Shown here in pieces: positions 7,543-14,940 of a DNA stretch of 35,834 bases. The position numbers and the translations under genes were made by a program. How positions within the stretch are numbered: the stretch's first letter is position 1; every line of letters begins with the position of its first letter. Below the pieces are notes generated by a model, which made no database searches, was not told the origin of the DNA, and saw only the letters and a program-made list of their open reading frames with translations. Source of the DNA: Arthrobacter sp. 18067 (GTDB lineage Bacteria > Actinomycetota > Actinomycetes > Actinomycetales > Micrococcaceae); the NCBI RefSeq assembly GCF_902706295.1, contig NZ_CACSJJ010000031.1:1-35834 (forward strand), read 5' to 3'.

Positions 7543-8976
7543 TTACCTTCCCACCAATCCGGTGCGGTTAATCAGGACATCCAGGGCTTCGTCAATGGCC
7601 GTCATGACGCGGGCGGCCGCTTGGTAGGCGTGCTGGCTGGCGAGCAGGGCAACATTTTCTTCGTCCAGGCTGACGGACGCACCGGAGGAACGCTGCCCGA
7701 GCGCGGCGACACTCGCCGCGTCTGACAGTTGGGAGTGCTGCTGGGCTGACCTGGAGGCCATGCCAATGCCGGCTACCACGCCACTCCAGAAGGTGTCAGG
7801 GGCGCCCGGGCGGGAGCCGATCTGGGCTACGGCGTCGGCAATACTGCCATCCAAGGAGCCGGAACCAGCGGCCCCTGTCGCGATTCCCCCTGCATTTGTG
7901 GGGACCACGCGGAGGGAAAGAGCTACGGGAACTCCGGGCGTGCTGGCAAAGAAATCCAGATTGCCGGCGCCGGTGGAGGACTGGCCGGTGCGGTGGACGG
8001 CATTGACGTCGTTCATCAATTGCGTGGCGAACGCGTTGTAAGCGGCTGCTGCTTCAGCGATGGCTCCGCCGGTTCCAGCTCCTTTGCTTCCGGCGGCCGC
8101 GGGGGCCAGAAGCGATACCGCTCCGGCGAGCTGCCCGCCGTCGAGGTTTACGGCGACGCCGGACCTGTCCGCCCATTCCAGCTGTACCGGCTGTCCGGCC
8201 GCGCTCATGGAGGTTTGGCCCGCCAGCTTCAGTTCCCGGTGCGAGGTTCCCGACACCAGGGCGTTGCCTCCGATGAGCACGTCAGCGGTGCCGTCGGCGT
8301 TCTCGCGGACCGTGCCGCCGGCCAGCGCGGCAATGGACTCGGTCATCTGGTTCCTGGTATCGATGAGTTCGTTGGCGGAACCGCCGGATGCCAGCACCGA
8401 GCGGATGGTCGCATTGAGTTCGGCAACCCGGCCGGCAACGGCGTTGAGCTCATCCACGGTGGCTGAAGCCTCGCCCCGGACGCGGGTCCACTGCGCATCC
8501 AGTGACTTGTAGCCTGCGGACACTGTTGCGCTCAGCGTCGTCGCCGCTTCCAGAAGGACCGACGCCGGAGCGGATTCGCCGGGGTGGTTGGAGACTCCCT
8601 GCCATGACGCCCAAAAGGTTTGCAACGCCGTCGATATTCCATGCGGCCCGGGTTCCTGCAGCGCATCCTCAAGCCGCTGCAGTTCCATGGACCGGATTCC
8701 GGCGAAACCGGACTGGGCCGCAGTGTTGCGCACACCGGCGTCGAGGAAGCTGCTGCCCAGACGGGCGATCCCGTCGATGGAGACGCCCTGACCGGCTTGG
8801 CCGGTGGTCGGGCTGAGGCCCACGGGACGTGGCGCGCCGATGGCCGACTGCTCCAGCCGCTGCCGCGTATAGCCGGCGGTGGTGGCGTTGGCGATGTTCT
8901 GCCCGGCCAGATTGATGGCTTGCTGCGCTGCGGTGAGGCCGCGGTAGGCCGTATTGAGTCCGCCGAAAGTGCTCAC
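7543..8976 (-). CDS. flgK: Flagellar hook-associated protein FlgK (HAP1)
   Basis: A 477-aa junction protein on the hook side of FlgL. The N-terminal GLNTAYRGLTAAQQAINLAG, followed by NIANATTAGYTRQR, is the flagellar rod/hook motif (residues ~6-38), and the C-terminus ends in the expected helix (SVSLDEENVALLASQHAYQA, VMTAIDEALDVLINRTGLVG). The central part is a variable, Ala/Gly-rich domain. The GTG start at 8976 has AAAGGA seven bases upstream. It lies between flgN, its likely chaperone, and flgL. Confidence 0.97.
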   Translation of the reverse strand: MSTFGGLNTAYRGLTAAQQAINLAGQNIANATTAGYTRQRLEQSAIGAPRPVGLSPTTGQAGQGVSIDGIARLGSSFLDAGVRNTAAQSGFAGIRSMELQRLEDALQEPGPHGISTALQTFWASWQGVSNHPGESAPASVLLEAATTLSATVSAGYKSLDAQWTRVRGEASATVDELNAVAGRVAELNATIRSVLASGGSANELIDTRNQMTESIAALAGGTVRENADGTADVLIGGNALVSGTSHRELKLAGQTSMSAAGQPVQLEWADRSGVAVNLDGGQLAGAVSLLAPAAAGSKGAGTGGAIAEAAAAYNAFATQLMNDVNAVHRTGQSSTGAGNLDFFASTPGVPVALSLRVVPTNAGGIATGAAGSGSLDGSIADAVAQIGSRPGAPDTFWSGVVAGIGMASRSAQQHSQLSDAASVAALGQRSSGASVSLDEENVALLASQHAYQAAARVMTAIDEALDVLINRTGLVGR

Positions 8977-9008
8977 GTGAATGTCCTTTGCTGGTCCAAC
9001 CGGTGCGG

Positions 9009-9491
9009 TCAGAATTGCCGGTCGACGAGGTGGGCGGCCGAGGTTTCTCCGGTCCGGCCGTGGGAGTCGTACGTGCCGGCAGCGGGTTTCAGGTCGGCCA
9101 GTGTTTCCTGCGTCGAGCGGACGGCCGCTCTGAGGAATTGCTCGTTGGCGTCGCGAAGTTCCTTGATGGCCAGGGTCTGCTGGCGCATTGCTGACAAGTG
9201 GGACGATAGGACCTCGGCCCAGGCGGGATCAGGTGCCGCTGCGGCAAGTTCCGCCAGCGAGCATTCAGGGGATAGGCCCCATTGCTCGGCTACTGCCGCG
9301 ATCTCCACGGTGCGGGCAAGTCCGGCTTTGGAAACCCGGTCCAGGACCTGCTCCACTTCCCGGGTGCCATGGGGCAGCCAACGGGACTTCCCTGCTGTCA
9401 ACAACAATTGCTCTTCCTCGAGCTTGAAGGTCAGCAGGTCCAGGAGTTCGCGCTCGCGCCACAGCAGGGCTGACAGTTCATGGATGGCCAC
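9009..9491 (-). CDS. flgN: Flagellar export chaperone FlgN
   Basis: A 160-aa, mostly helical protein matching the FlgN family, the cytoplasmic chaperone that keeps FlgK and FlgL unfolded before export. ELSALLWRERELLDLLTFKL at about residues 5-24 is the typical start of actinobacterial FlgN. I chose the GTG at 9491, which has GGAG nine bases upstream. A longer frame to the GTG at 9560 is rejected because the predicted promoter (-10 at 9564-9571) would start transcription at about 9557, inside or after that codon. First gene of the flgN-flgK-flgL-fliW transcript. Confidence 0.85.
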   Translation of the reverse strand: MAIHELSALLWRERELLDLLTFKLEEEQLLLTAGKSRWLPHGTREVEQVLDRVSKAGLARTVEIAAVAEQWGLSPECSLAELAAAAPDPAWAEVLSSHLSAMRQQTLAIKELRDANEQFLRAAVRSTQETLADLKPAAGTYDSHGRTGETSAAHLVDRQF

Positions 9492-9563
9492 GTGGGTCAA
9501 CTCCAGTTCTGGTCGGTAAGGGTGCGGGATGGGATGGCGTAGGGCCTGCCAACTCACCACTAG

Positions 9564-9590
9564 CTATCGGCCGCCAGGGATCCGTCGTTA
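9564..9590 (-). promoter_or_regulatory. Sigma-28-like promoter of flgN-flgK-flgL-fliW
   Basis: On the minus strand TAAC (9590-9587) and GCCGATAG (9571-9564) are separated by exactly 15 bases. The known FliA/SigD/WhiG consensus is TAAA-N15-GCCGATAA. The same element stands before flgB, flbD and fliM. It faces away from the flagellin promoter, so both filament-stage transcripts start from one intergenic region. It gives flgN a leader of about 65 bases. Confidence 0.8.
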
Positions 9591-9638
9591 GGCGGCAAGG
9601 CCCGCTAAAACCTTGATTCTTTTCCTTGTGATTTCTAC

Positions 9639-9666
9639 TTACCGGTAGGGAACGGGCCGTCGATAG
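9639..9666 (+). promoter_or_regulatory. Sigma-28-like promoter of flagellin, diverged form
   Basis: CTTACCG with TACC at 9640-9643 and GTCGATAG at 9659-9666, spacing 15; reading TTAC at 9639-9642 gives spacing 16. It matches the other four flagellar promoters of the window less well, with one change in the -10 and one or two in the -35. Transcription would start at about 9672-9674, so the mRNA would begin just before the leader hairpin at 9677. Confidence 0.6.
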
Positions 9667-9676
9667 TGGGGTGTGA

Positions 9677-9721
9677 CGGCCCACGGATGGGCCGCCGCAC
9701 AGTAAGTCCACATCACGGAGG
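9677..9721 (+). promoter_or_regulatory. Flagellin mRNA leader with CsrA-type hairpin and GGA-containing Shine-Dalgarno
   Basis: CGGCCCA (9677-9683) and TGGGCCG (9688-9694) form a perfect stem. Counting the last A-U pair as open gives a six-pair stem with the hexaloop ACGGAU. CsrA is known to prefer GGA in such loops, with the extended consensus ACARGGAUGU, and GGAUG is present here. A second GGA lies in the ribosome binding site GGAGG at 9717-9721, 32 bases from the first. A loop site plus a site over the Shine-Dalgarno is the layout known for B. subtilis hag. The structure is seen; CsrA binding is inferred. Confidence 0.65.
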
Positions 9722-9729
9722 AAATTTTC

Positions 9730-10566
9730 ATGGGCATGCAGATCAACAACAACCTGATGGCGAACAACGCGTACCGCAACTTGAACGCCACGCAGGACAC
9801 CCTGTCCAAGTCGATGGAGAAGCTCTCCAGCGGCCTGCGTATCAACCGTGCTGCAGACGACGCAGCCGGCCTTGCCATTTCGGAAGGCCTCAAGTCCCAG
9901 GTCAGCGGCTCCGCGGTTGCCGCACGTAACGCCCAGGACGGCATCAGCCTCATCCAGACCACTGAAGGTGCCCTCAGCGAGGTTCACTCCGTACTGCAGC
10001 GCATGCGCGACCTCGCAGTCCAGGGTGCATCGGACACCAACAACACGGCTGCACGCGATGCCATCAAGGACGAAGCCGATTCGCTGGGCAAGGAGTTGGA
10101 CCGCATCACGCAGTCCACCAACTTCAACGGCATCGACCTTCTCAAGGGCGGTTCCAAGAACATCCAGGTTGGTACCGCCGGTACGGCCAACGACACCATC
10201 GCCGTGACCCTCGGCGACGTCGCAACGGCAGCGGGCACCCTGTCCTCCGCCACGGGCGCCACGGGCTTCGACGTCACCACCAACGCTGCAGCACAGACCA
10301 CGATCACCGCTATTGACGCTGCGATCACCACGGTCTCCGCACAGCGTTCGGACCTCGGCGCCAACCAGAACCGTCTGGACCACGCGATCAAGACGCTGAA
10401 CGTCTCCGGTGAAAACCTGCAGGCTGCTCAGTCCCGAATCGCTGACACGGACATGGCCGCTGAAATGGTCAAGTACACCAAGGCCAACATCCTGTCCCAG
10501 GCAGGTACGGCAATGCTGGCCCAGGCAAACCAGTCCGGCCAGGGTGTTCTGTCCCTCCTGCGCTAA
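9730..10566 (+). CDS. fliC: Flagellin
   Basis: A 278-aa filament protein. The N-terminal domain (MQINNNLMANNAYRNLN, KLSSGLRINRAADDAAGLAI) and C-terminal domain (ENLQAAQSRIADTDMAAEMV through GVLSLLR) are textbook flagellin D0/D1, and only about 60-70 variable residues, rich in Thr and Ala, separate them, so the filament surface domain is minimal. There is no cysteine. The ATG at 9730 is eight bases after GGAGG; the ATG at 9736 would be too far. It has its own promoter and is followed by a strong hairpin before fliD. Codon use is dominated by C- or G-ending codons, as expected of a highly expressed gene. Translation is likely controlled by CsrA and FliW. Confidence 0.98.
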   Translation: MGMQINNNLMANNAYRNLNATQDTLSKSMEKLSSGLRINRAADDAAGLAISEGLKSQVSGSAVAARNAQDGISLIQTTEGALSEVHSVLQRMRDLAVQGASDTNNTAARDAIKDEADSLGKELDRITQSTNFNGIDLLKGGSKNIQVGTAGTANDTIAVTLGDVATAAGTLSSATGATGFDVTTNAAAQTTITAIDAAITTVSAQRSDLGANQNRLDHAIKTLNVSGENLQAAQSRIADTDMAAEMVKYTKANILSQAGTAMLAQANQSGQGVLSLLR

Positions 10567-10617
10567 GCCTTCACAGCTGTCCAGGCGCATGAGGTGACTG
10601 ACCGCCTTAACTGACGT

Positions 10618-10650
10618 CGGCCGGCCGGGCCCCATAAAACCGGCCGGCCG
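10618..10650 (+). terminator. Strong GC hairpin between flagellin and fliD
   Basis: CGGCCGGCCGG (10618-10628) and CCGGCCGGCCG (10640-10650) form a perfect 11-pair stem with an 11-base loop. No T-run follows, so it is either a U-less terminator of the kind proposed for actinobacteria, a partial attenuator between the abundant flagellin and the rare cap protein, or a 3' stabiliser of flagellin mRNA. No second promoter is clear before fliD. Confidence 0.6.
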
Positions 10651-10694
10651 TCGTCGGACATTTTCGAAGTACACATCATCCGGAAGGGACACCC

Positions 10695-12077
10695 GTGGCA
10701 ACTGCCATCGACGGCCTCGCCAGCGGCCTGAACACCACCGCGATCATCAATTCGCTGATGTCCGTCGAAGCCCTGCCGCAGACCCAGCTCAAGACCAAAC
10801 TGGCGTCCAACCAGACCATCATTTCCACGCTGCAGTCCTTCAACACGAAGCTCACAGCACTGAAGGACCTGGCATCCGGCAACGCCGCCGCGGGCGCCCT
10901 GAACCTTTTCACGGCCACCAGCAGCTCTCCTTCGGTCACAGCTAAAACCACGACGGCGGCCGCTGCCGGATCGATCGACCTCACAGTGACGCAGCTGGCC
11001 CAAACACAGGTCAACGTCACTGCGGCCATGGCCTCATGGCCGACGGACGGCGGCGCTCCTGCCCGGCTCACGATTGTCGATTCCTTGGGTAAGAAGACCG
11101 AGATTGCTCCAGCGAGCACCTCCTTGGATGACGTGGTCACGGCGATCAACGCCGCGTCCGGAGGCGCCCAGGCCGTCAAAGTCCCGGCAGGCAACGGCAC
11201 CTACCGACTTCAGCTGACCGCCACGGCCTCCGGTGAGGCAGGTGCCTTCACCGCCTACCAGGGAACCGCGGACCAGGTGACCGCAGGAACAGCGGTGGAC
11301 CTGATGGCGGACCCGGGTGCCGCCGTCGTGAGGTCCGCCCAGGATGCGAAAGCCACGCTGTACGCGGGCACTCCGGCAGCCCAGGTCCTGACCTCCGGCA
11401 CCAACACCTTCGCCGATGTCCTGCCCGGTGTCTCGGTGACTGCGACGGCCGTATCCGCCAGCCCGGTGACCATCACTGTGGCGAGCGATGTTCCCGGGAT
11501 TACCAAGAAGGCCGAAGACCTGGTCAAATCCGTCAACGACGTCCTGGGTTTCATTGCCATTTACACCGCCGTTTCCAAGACCACCGATGCCAAGGGCGCC
11601 ACCGTGCCCAAGGCCGGAATCTTTACGGGAAACAGCACCGTGCGCGCCGTCAACGATCAGGTTCTTGCCGCGTTGTCGCGTCCTATCAACGGAAAGTCGC
11701 CCGCCGAGTACGGAATCAACATCACCAAAGCCGGCGACTTCACTTTCGACGCGGAGAAGTTCTCCAAGGCACTGGCCACGGACCCGGCCGCCGCCCAAGC
11801 CGCAGTGCAGGGCCTCGCAACCCGCGTTGCGGACGCCTCCAAGGTCGCCGCCGATCCCTACAGCGGGTCCGTTTCCAGCCTGATCAAAGGCCGCGAATCG
11901 GAAGTGCGGGACTTGGGCAACAGGATCGCGGACTGGGACCAGCGCCTGATCACCCGACGCGCCACCCTCCAGGCCGTGTACACCAACATGGAAGTGATGC
12001 TGGGCGGGCTTCAATCGCAGTCGGCATGGCTGTCCGGGCAAATTTCCACTCTCTCGAAGCAGTCCACAGGAGAATAA
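10695..12077 (+). CDS. fliD: Flagellar filament cap protein FliD (HAP2)
   Basis: A 460-aa protein that caps the filament and guides flagellin folding outside the cell. The N-terminal IDGLASGLNTTAIINSLMSV (residues ~5-24) is the FliD N-terminal signature, and LVKSVNDVLGFIA begins the FliD_C domain, which ends in a coiled part (GLQSQSAWLSGQISTLSKQ). The start is GTG at 10695 with GGAAGGG nearby upstream. It is followed after three bases by fliS; the fliS ribosome binding site AGGAG lies in the fliD end, so the genes are coupled. Confidence 0.96.
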   Translation: MATAIDGLASGLNTTAIINSLMSVEALPQTQLKTKLASNQTIISTLQSFNTKLTALKDLASGNAAAGALNLFTATSSSPSVTAKTTTAAAAGSIDLTVTQLAQTQVNVTAAMASWPTDGGAPARLTIVDSLGKKTEIAPASTSLDDVVTAINAASGGAQAVKVPAGNGTYRLQLTATASGEAGAFTAYQGTADQVTAGTAVDLMADPGAAVVRSAQDAKATLYAGTPAAQVLTSGTNTFADVLPGVSVTATAVSASPVTITVASDVPGITKKAEDLVKSVNDVLGFIAIYTAVSKTTDAKGATVPKAGIFTGNSTVRAVNDQVLAALSRPINGKSPAEYGINITKAGDFTFDAEKFSKALATDPAAAQAAVQGLATRVADASKVAADPYSGSVSSLIKGRESEVRDLGNRIADWDQRLITRRATLQAVYTNMEVMLGGLQSQSAWLSGQISTLSKQSTGE

Positions 12078-12080
12078 GCC

Positions 12081-12512
12081 ATGACCTACAGTGCACTCCG
12101 CGCGCAGCAGCTCTCCCGGTACAACGACGACGCCGTCCTGTCCGCACCTCCGGCCCGGCTGCTCACCATGCTGTACGACCGGCTCCTGCTGGACCTCAAG
12201 CGCGCGCAGCTGGCACAGGAGAGCCGTAACTGGGACGTTGCGCGGGAGAACCTGTTGCACGCCCAGGCGATTGTCACCGAGCTGCGGTCCACGCTCAGGA
12301 CCGATGCTTGGGACGGCGCGGCCTCGCTGGCCAGCATCTACGACTACTCCATGGAAGCCCTCATCGGCGCCAATATCTACCGCGATGTTGAGCGGACCAA
12401 GGAATGCATCGAACTCCTGGAGCCACTCCGCCAGGGCTGGCACGAGGCCGCGGCACAGTTGTCGGCAGAGGCTCCTGCTGTACCGGGTGGCAGGGCACTC
12501 GGTGTCGCCTGA
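12081..12512 (+). CDS. fliS: Flagellar export chaperone FliS
   Basis: A 143-aa four-helix chaperone that holds the C-terminus of flagellin in the cytoplasm before export. The N-terminal part contains VLSAPPARLLTMLYDRLLLD, the FliS signature, and NIYRDVERTKECIELLEPLR is the typical C-terminal helix. It may also take part in the FliW-CsrA balance, because flagellin bound to FliS can also bind FliW in other species. AGGAG at 12068-12072 precedes the ATG. The last bases overlap the small gene downstream. Confidence 0.96.
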   Translation: MTYSALRAQQLSRYNDDAVLSAPPARLLTMLYDRLLLDLKRAQLAQESRNWDVARENLLHAQAIVTELRSTLRTDAWDGAASLASIYDYSMEALIGANIYRDVERTKECIELLEPLRQGWHEAAAQLSAEAPAVPGGRALGVA

Positions 12513-12801
12513 AAACCTGGAGATGACCGAGAAGTGGTCCGCCATCCTGGACGGTTTTGAACGCGACATCGCCTTGGCCGTTTCGGGTGGCGACGTTCCG
12601 TCGTGGACGCCCCCTGTGGATGCCGGACCGTTGCCCGCCTCCCTGGCCGATCGTGCCCGGCGGGTTCTGGACGCCCAGGCGGACGCCGTCGCCATCCTGA
12701 ACCGCGCAAAGCACGACGCCGGCACCCAGCTGGGTGCCATCGACGCCGTGCCGTCGGGGTCGGTTTCGGACCGGCCGTTGTTGCTGGATGTCCGCGGCTA
12801 G
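12502..12801 (+). CDS. Small FliT-like protein downstream of fliS
   Basis: A 99-aa, mainly helical protein in the place where many flagellar loci carry fliT, the chaperone of FliD. Sequence similarity to FliT is too weak for me to assert it; the call rests on position, size and helix content (residues ~1-30 and ~48-75). I prefer the GTG at 12502, preceded by CAGGG, which overlaps the fliS stop; the ATG at 12523 has GGAG too close in front. The end overlaps the convergent M20 peptidase gene by four bases. Alternative: a lineage-specific flagellar protein with another role. Confidence 0.6.
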   Translation: MSPENLEMTEKWSAILDGFERDIALAVSGGDVPSWTPPVDAGPLPASLADRARRVLDAQADAVAILNRAKHDAGTQLGAIDAVPSGSVSDRPLLLDVRG

Positions 12802-14024
12802 TTAGTGCCCCTGCCACCGAGGAATTCGAGGGCCGCCGTCACCAAGGCCTCCGAGCCGTGGGTCAGCGTCGGCTGGATGACCGGTGCGAAGTACGGCGAG
12901 TGGTTGGACGGAATATCGGGGAGCCGGCCGGTGGTTGCCCACTCCTGGAACAAAGCCGGGTCAGCACCGCCAAGAAACCAGAAGACCAGGGGAGCATCGG
13001 CAGCCTTTGCCAAGGCTCCAACGTCCTCGCTGCCGGAGACCGGGCCGGGGTCGATGATCTTCTTATCCCCAAACTTTGCCCGGAACGACGCGGAAATCCG
13101 GTCCACCGCCGATTCATCATTGACGGTCAGCGGGAAGTGTTCCTCGTAGTGGAAATCCGGTTCCTTGGGCGCGTCTGAGGCTGTTGCTTCGCTCTTGACA
13201 ATCCGTTCGATGGAACCAAGAATCTTCCCCCGCGTGGCGTTGTCGAAGGACCGCACACTGAGTCCCAAGGATGCCGTTTCAGGGATGATGTTGTTCTTGG
13301 TGCCGGAGTGGATTTGCCCAACAGTGACCACAGCGGCATCACTGGCCGCGAGTTCGCGGGACACGATCCCCTGCAAACGCACGGTAGCGGCGGCCGCCAT
13401 GAGGACGGGGTCCACTGTGGTTTCGGGGCGCGAGCCGTGCCCGCCCCGGCCATGCAAGGTAATGCTGAGGGAATCCGCTGATGCCATGGTGACCCCGGGG
13501 CGGATACCGAACCACCCGGCGGGGAACGGTGCGACGTGCTGGCCCAGGACGATGTCAGGTTTGGGCACCCGGTCATAGAGCCCGTCCGAGACCATGGTTT
13601 CCGCGCCGCCTCCCCATTCCTCGGCCGGCTGGAACACCGCGATGAGGGTGCCGCTCCAGTCCTGTTTCCGGGTGGCCAGGGTTTCCACCGCTCCCACCAG
13701 GCACGTGACATGGACGTCATGCCCACAGGCATGCATGACAGGCATGTCCTGGCCTTCATGATCGACGCCGACTGCCGTGCTTGCGTAGTCCAGGCCTGTT
13801 GCTTCCTTGACCGGCAGCGCATCCATGTCCGCACGGAGCATGACCACCGGGCCCGGGCGGTTCTCAAGGACACCCACCACTCCGGTCTTACCGACATTGC
13901 GATGCACGGTGAAGCCAAGGTTTTCGAGATGGCCGGCCGCGATCCCGGCCGTTCTGACTTCCTGGAAGGAGAGCTCAGGGTTCGTGTGCAGGTCTTTGTA
14001 AAGCTCTTCGAGGTCAATGGTCAT
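12798..14024 (-). CDS. M20-family amidohydrolase/peptidase
   Basis: A 408-aa zinc-dependent hydrolase of the M20D type (aminoacylase, hippurate or IAA-amino acid hydrolase-like). Metal ligands are recognisable: C100 and H102 in HACGHDVH, E135-E136 in PAEEWGGGA, and the late NHSPYFAP histidine. The lid (dimerisation) domain begins at about ITLHGRGGHGSRPE. I start at the ATG 14024, with AAGGG eight bases upstream; the frame is open further but without a better start. Not a known flagellar gene: it lies convergent with the fliS downstream gene and divergent from the cyclodeaminase-like gene, splitting the flagellar locus. Substrate unknown. Confidence 0.93.
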   Translation of the reverse strand: MTIDLEELYKDLHTNPELSFQEVRTAGIAAGHLENLGFTVHRNVGKTGVVGVLENRPGPVVMLRADMDALPVKEATGLDYASTAVGVDHEGQDMPVMHACGHDVHVTCLVGAVETLATRKQDWSGTLIAVFQPAEEWGGGAETMVSDGLYDRVPKPDIVLGQHVAPFPAGWFGIRPGVTMASADSLSITLHGRGGHGSRPETTVDPVLMAAAATVRLQGIVSRELAASDAAVVTVGQIHSGTKNNIIPETASLGLSVRSFDNATRGKILGSIERIVKSEATASDAPKEPDFHYEEHFPLTVNDESAVDRISASFRAKFGDKKIIDPGPVSGSEDVGALAKAADAPLVFWFLGGADPALFQEWATTGRLPDIPSNHSPYFAPVIQPTLTHGSEALVTAALEFLGGRGTN

Positions 14025-14118
14025 GAGTCTGCCCTTTTTCGTTCGACGCCGTAGGTTTGGCCAGTCTATCCACACGAAAATCTGCGCTGCCTGGGAAATC
14101 CCGGGCACACTGGATGCC

Positions 14119-14778
14119 ATGGATAATTCCGAGTCAGTCACTACGCGGGGATCCACGGTTGAGGACTGGACGCGGGCACTTTCCGAGTCCACCGGCTCGC
14201 CCGGCGGCGGCGCCGGGACCGGAGTGATGCTGGCAATTGCGGCGTCGCTGGCCTCTATGGTGGCGGGCTACACGGAGCCGGAACAAGTCCAGCAGGCTGG
14301 GTTGGCGGCCTTGCACACCCGGGCACGCGCCCTGCGTAGTACGGCCCTCCAGTTGGCCGATGACGACGCTGCCGCGTCCAAAGCATTCGGTGCTGCCTTC
14401 CGGCTGGACCCGGGGCCCGAACGGGAAGACGCGATTCACAGGGCATCCGTTGACGCGGCAAAGGCTTCTGCCGTCCTGGGCGAGCATGCGATCGAGGCCA
14501 TTGAAGATCTGGGCTGGCTCGCCTCCAACGGAAACCCGGCGCTGATAGCGGACGTGGTGGTGGCGTTCGGAGCGCTCAGGGCAGCGCTGGCCGGAGCGCG
14601 AACCAACGTGAGTTTCGACCTCGCATCGCTCACTTCTGCTGGCCCTGACCTGGACTCGATCCGGGAAGAACACCCTCATCTCTGGGAGACCGTCACGCGG
14701 CTGAGCCAAGCTTTGGAGCGGATTGACGAGCTGACGGCGAGCGTGGACCAGAAAGCGGCGCCGACGGACGGGGTCTGA
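14119..14778 (+). CDS. Cyclodeaminase/cyclohydrolase-family protein
   Basis: A 219-aa helical protein of the formiminotransferase-cyclodeaminase C-terminal family (FTCD_C type). The usual early motif is present as STGSPGGGAGTGVMLAIAAS at residues ~25-44, followed by long Ala-rich helices, with NPALIADVVVAFGALRAAL near residues 139-157 typical of the family. Stand-alone members may be methenyl-tetrahydrofolate cyclohydrolases or formimino-THF cyclodeaminases. The start ATG at 14119 has no clear ribosome binding site. It is divergent from the M20 gene; together they could handle an N-formimino or acylated amino acid, but that is a guess. Confidence 0.88.
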   Translation: MDNSESVTTRGSTVEDWTRALSESTGSPGGGAGTGVMLAIAASLASMVAGYTEPEQVQQAGLAALHTRARALRSTALQLADDDAAASKAFGAAFRLDPGPEREDAIHRASVDAAKASAVLGEHAIEAIEDLGWLASNGNPALIADVVVAFGALRAALAGARTNVSFDLASLTSAGPDLDSIREEHPHLWETVTRLSQALERIDELTASVDQKAAPTDGV

Positions 14779-14863
14779 AGCCCGATATGCGTGGTATCCC
14801 AGCGCCAAACGGCGCAGAGCCGGCCCCACAAGTGCCGTTCCCGAAAGAGGGCACGAGATATGC

Positions 14864-14883
14864 AAAATTAGTCTGCTGATTTT
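14864..14883. promoter_or_regulatory. AT-rich dyad immediately upstream of the flgB promoter
   Basis: AAAATTAG (14864-14871) and CTGATTTT (14876-14883) are inverted with one G-U-type mismatch around TCTG. The dyad ends two bases before the -35 element of the flgB promoter. AT-rich sequence is rare here. It could be an operator for a flagellar master regulator, but no similar dyad was found at the other flagellar promoters. Confidence 0.3.
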
Positions 14884-14885
14884 CC

Positions 14886-14912
14886 TAACGTGCTTTCGAG
14901 CCCGGCCGATAG
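14886..14912 (+). promoter_or_regulatory. Sigma-28-like promoter of the flgB-flgE operon
   Basis: CTAACG with TAAC at 14886-14889 and GCCGATAG at 14905-14912, spacing exactly 15. It matches the sigma-28 consensus in 3 of 4 and 7 of 8 positions. It lies in the 162-base gap between the cyclodeaminase-like gene and flgB. Transcription would begin near 14919. Confidence 0.8.
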
Positions 14913-14940
14913 CTGTTGCTGAGCAGGGATCGCTCGATGC

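Noticed and set aside
9478..10701. 407-codon open frame on the minus strand opposite flagellin
   Set aside because: It covers the flagellin promoter and leader and the flgN start; no domain is seen.
11034..12740. 568-codon open frame on the minus strand opposite fliD and fliS
   Set aside because: Antisense to clear flagellar genes, no recognisable domain, no ribosome binding site; due to the absence of stops in high-GC third positions.
14802..14815. GCGCC-AAAC-GGCGC hairpin after the cyclodeaminase-like gene as terminator
   Set aside because: Only five pairs and no T-run; too weak.
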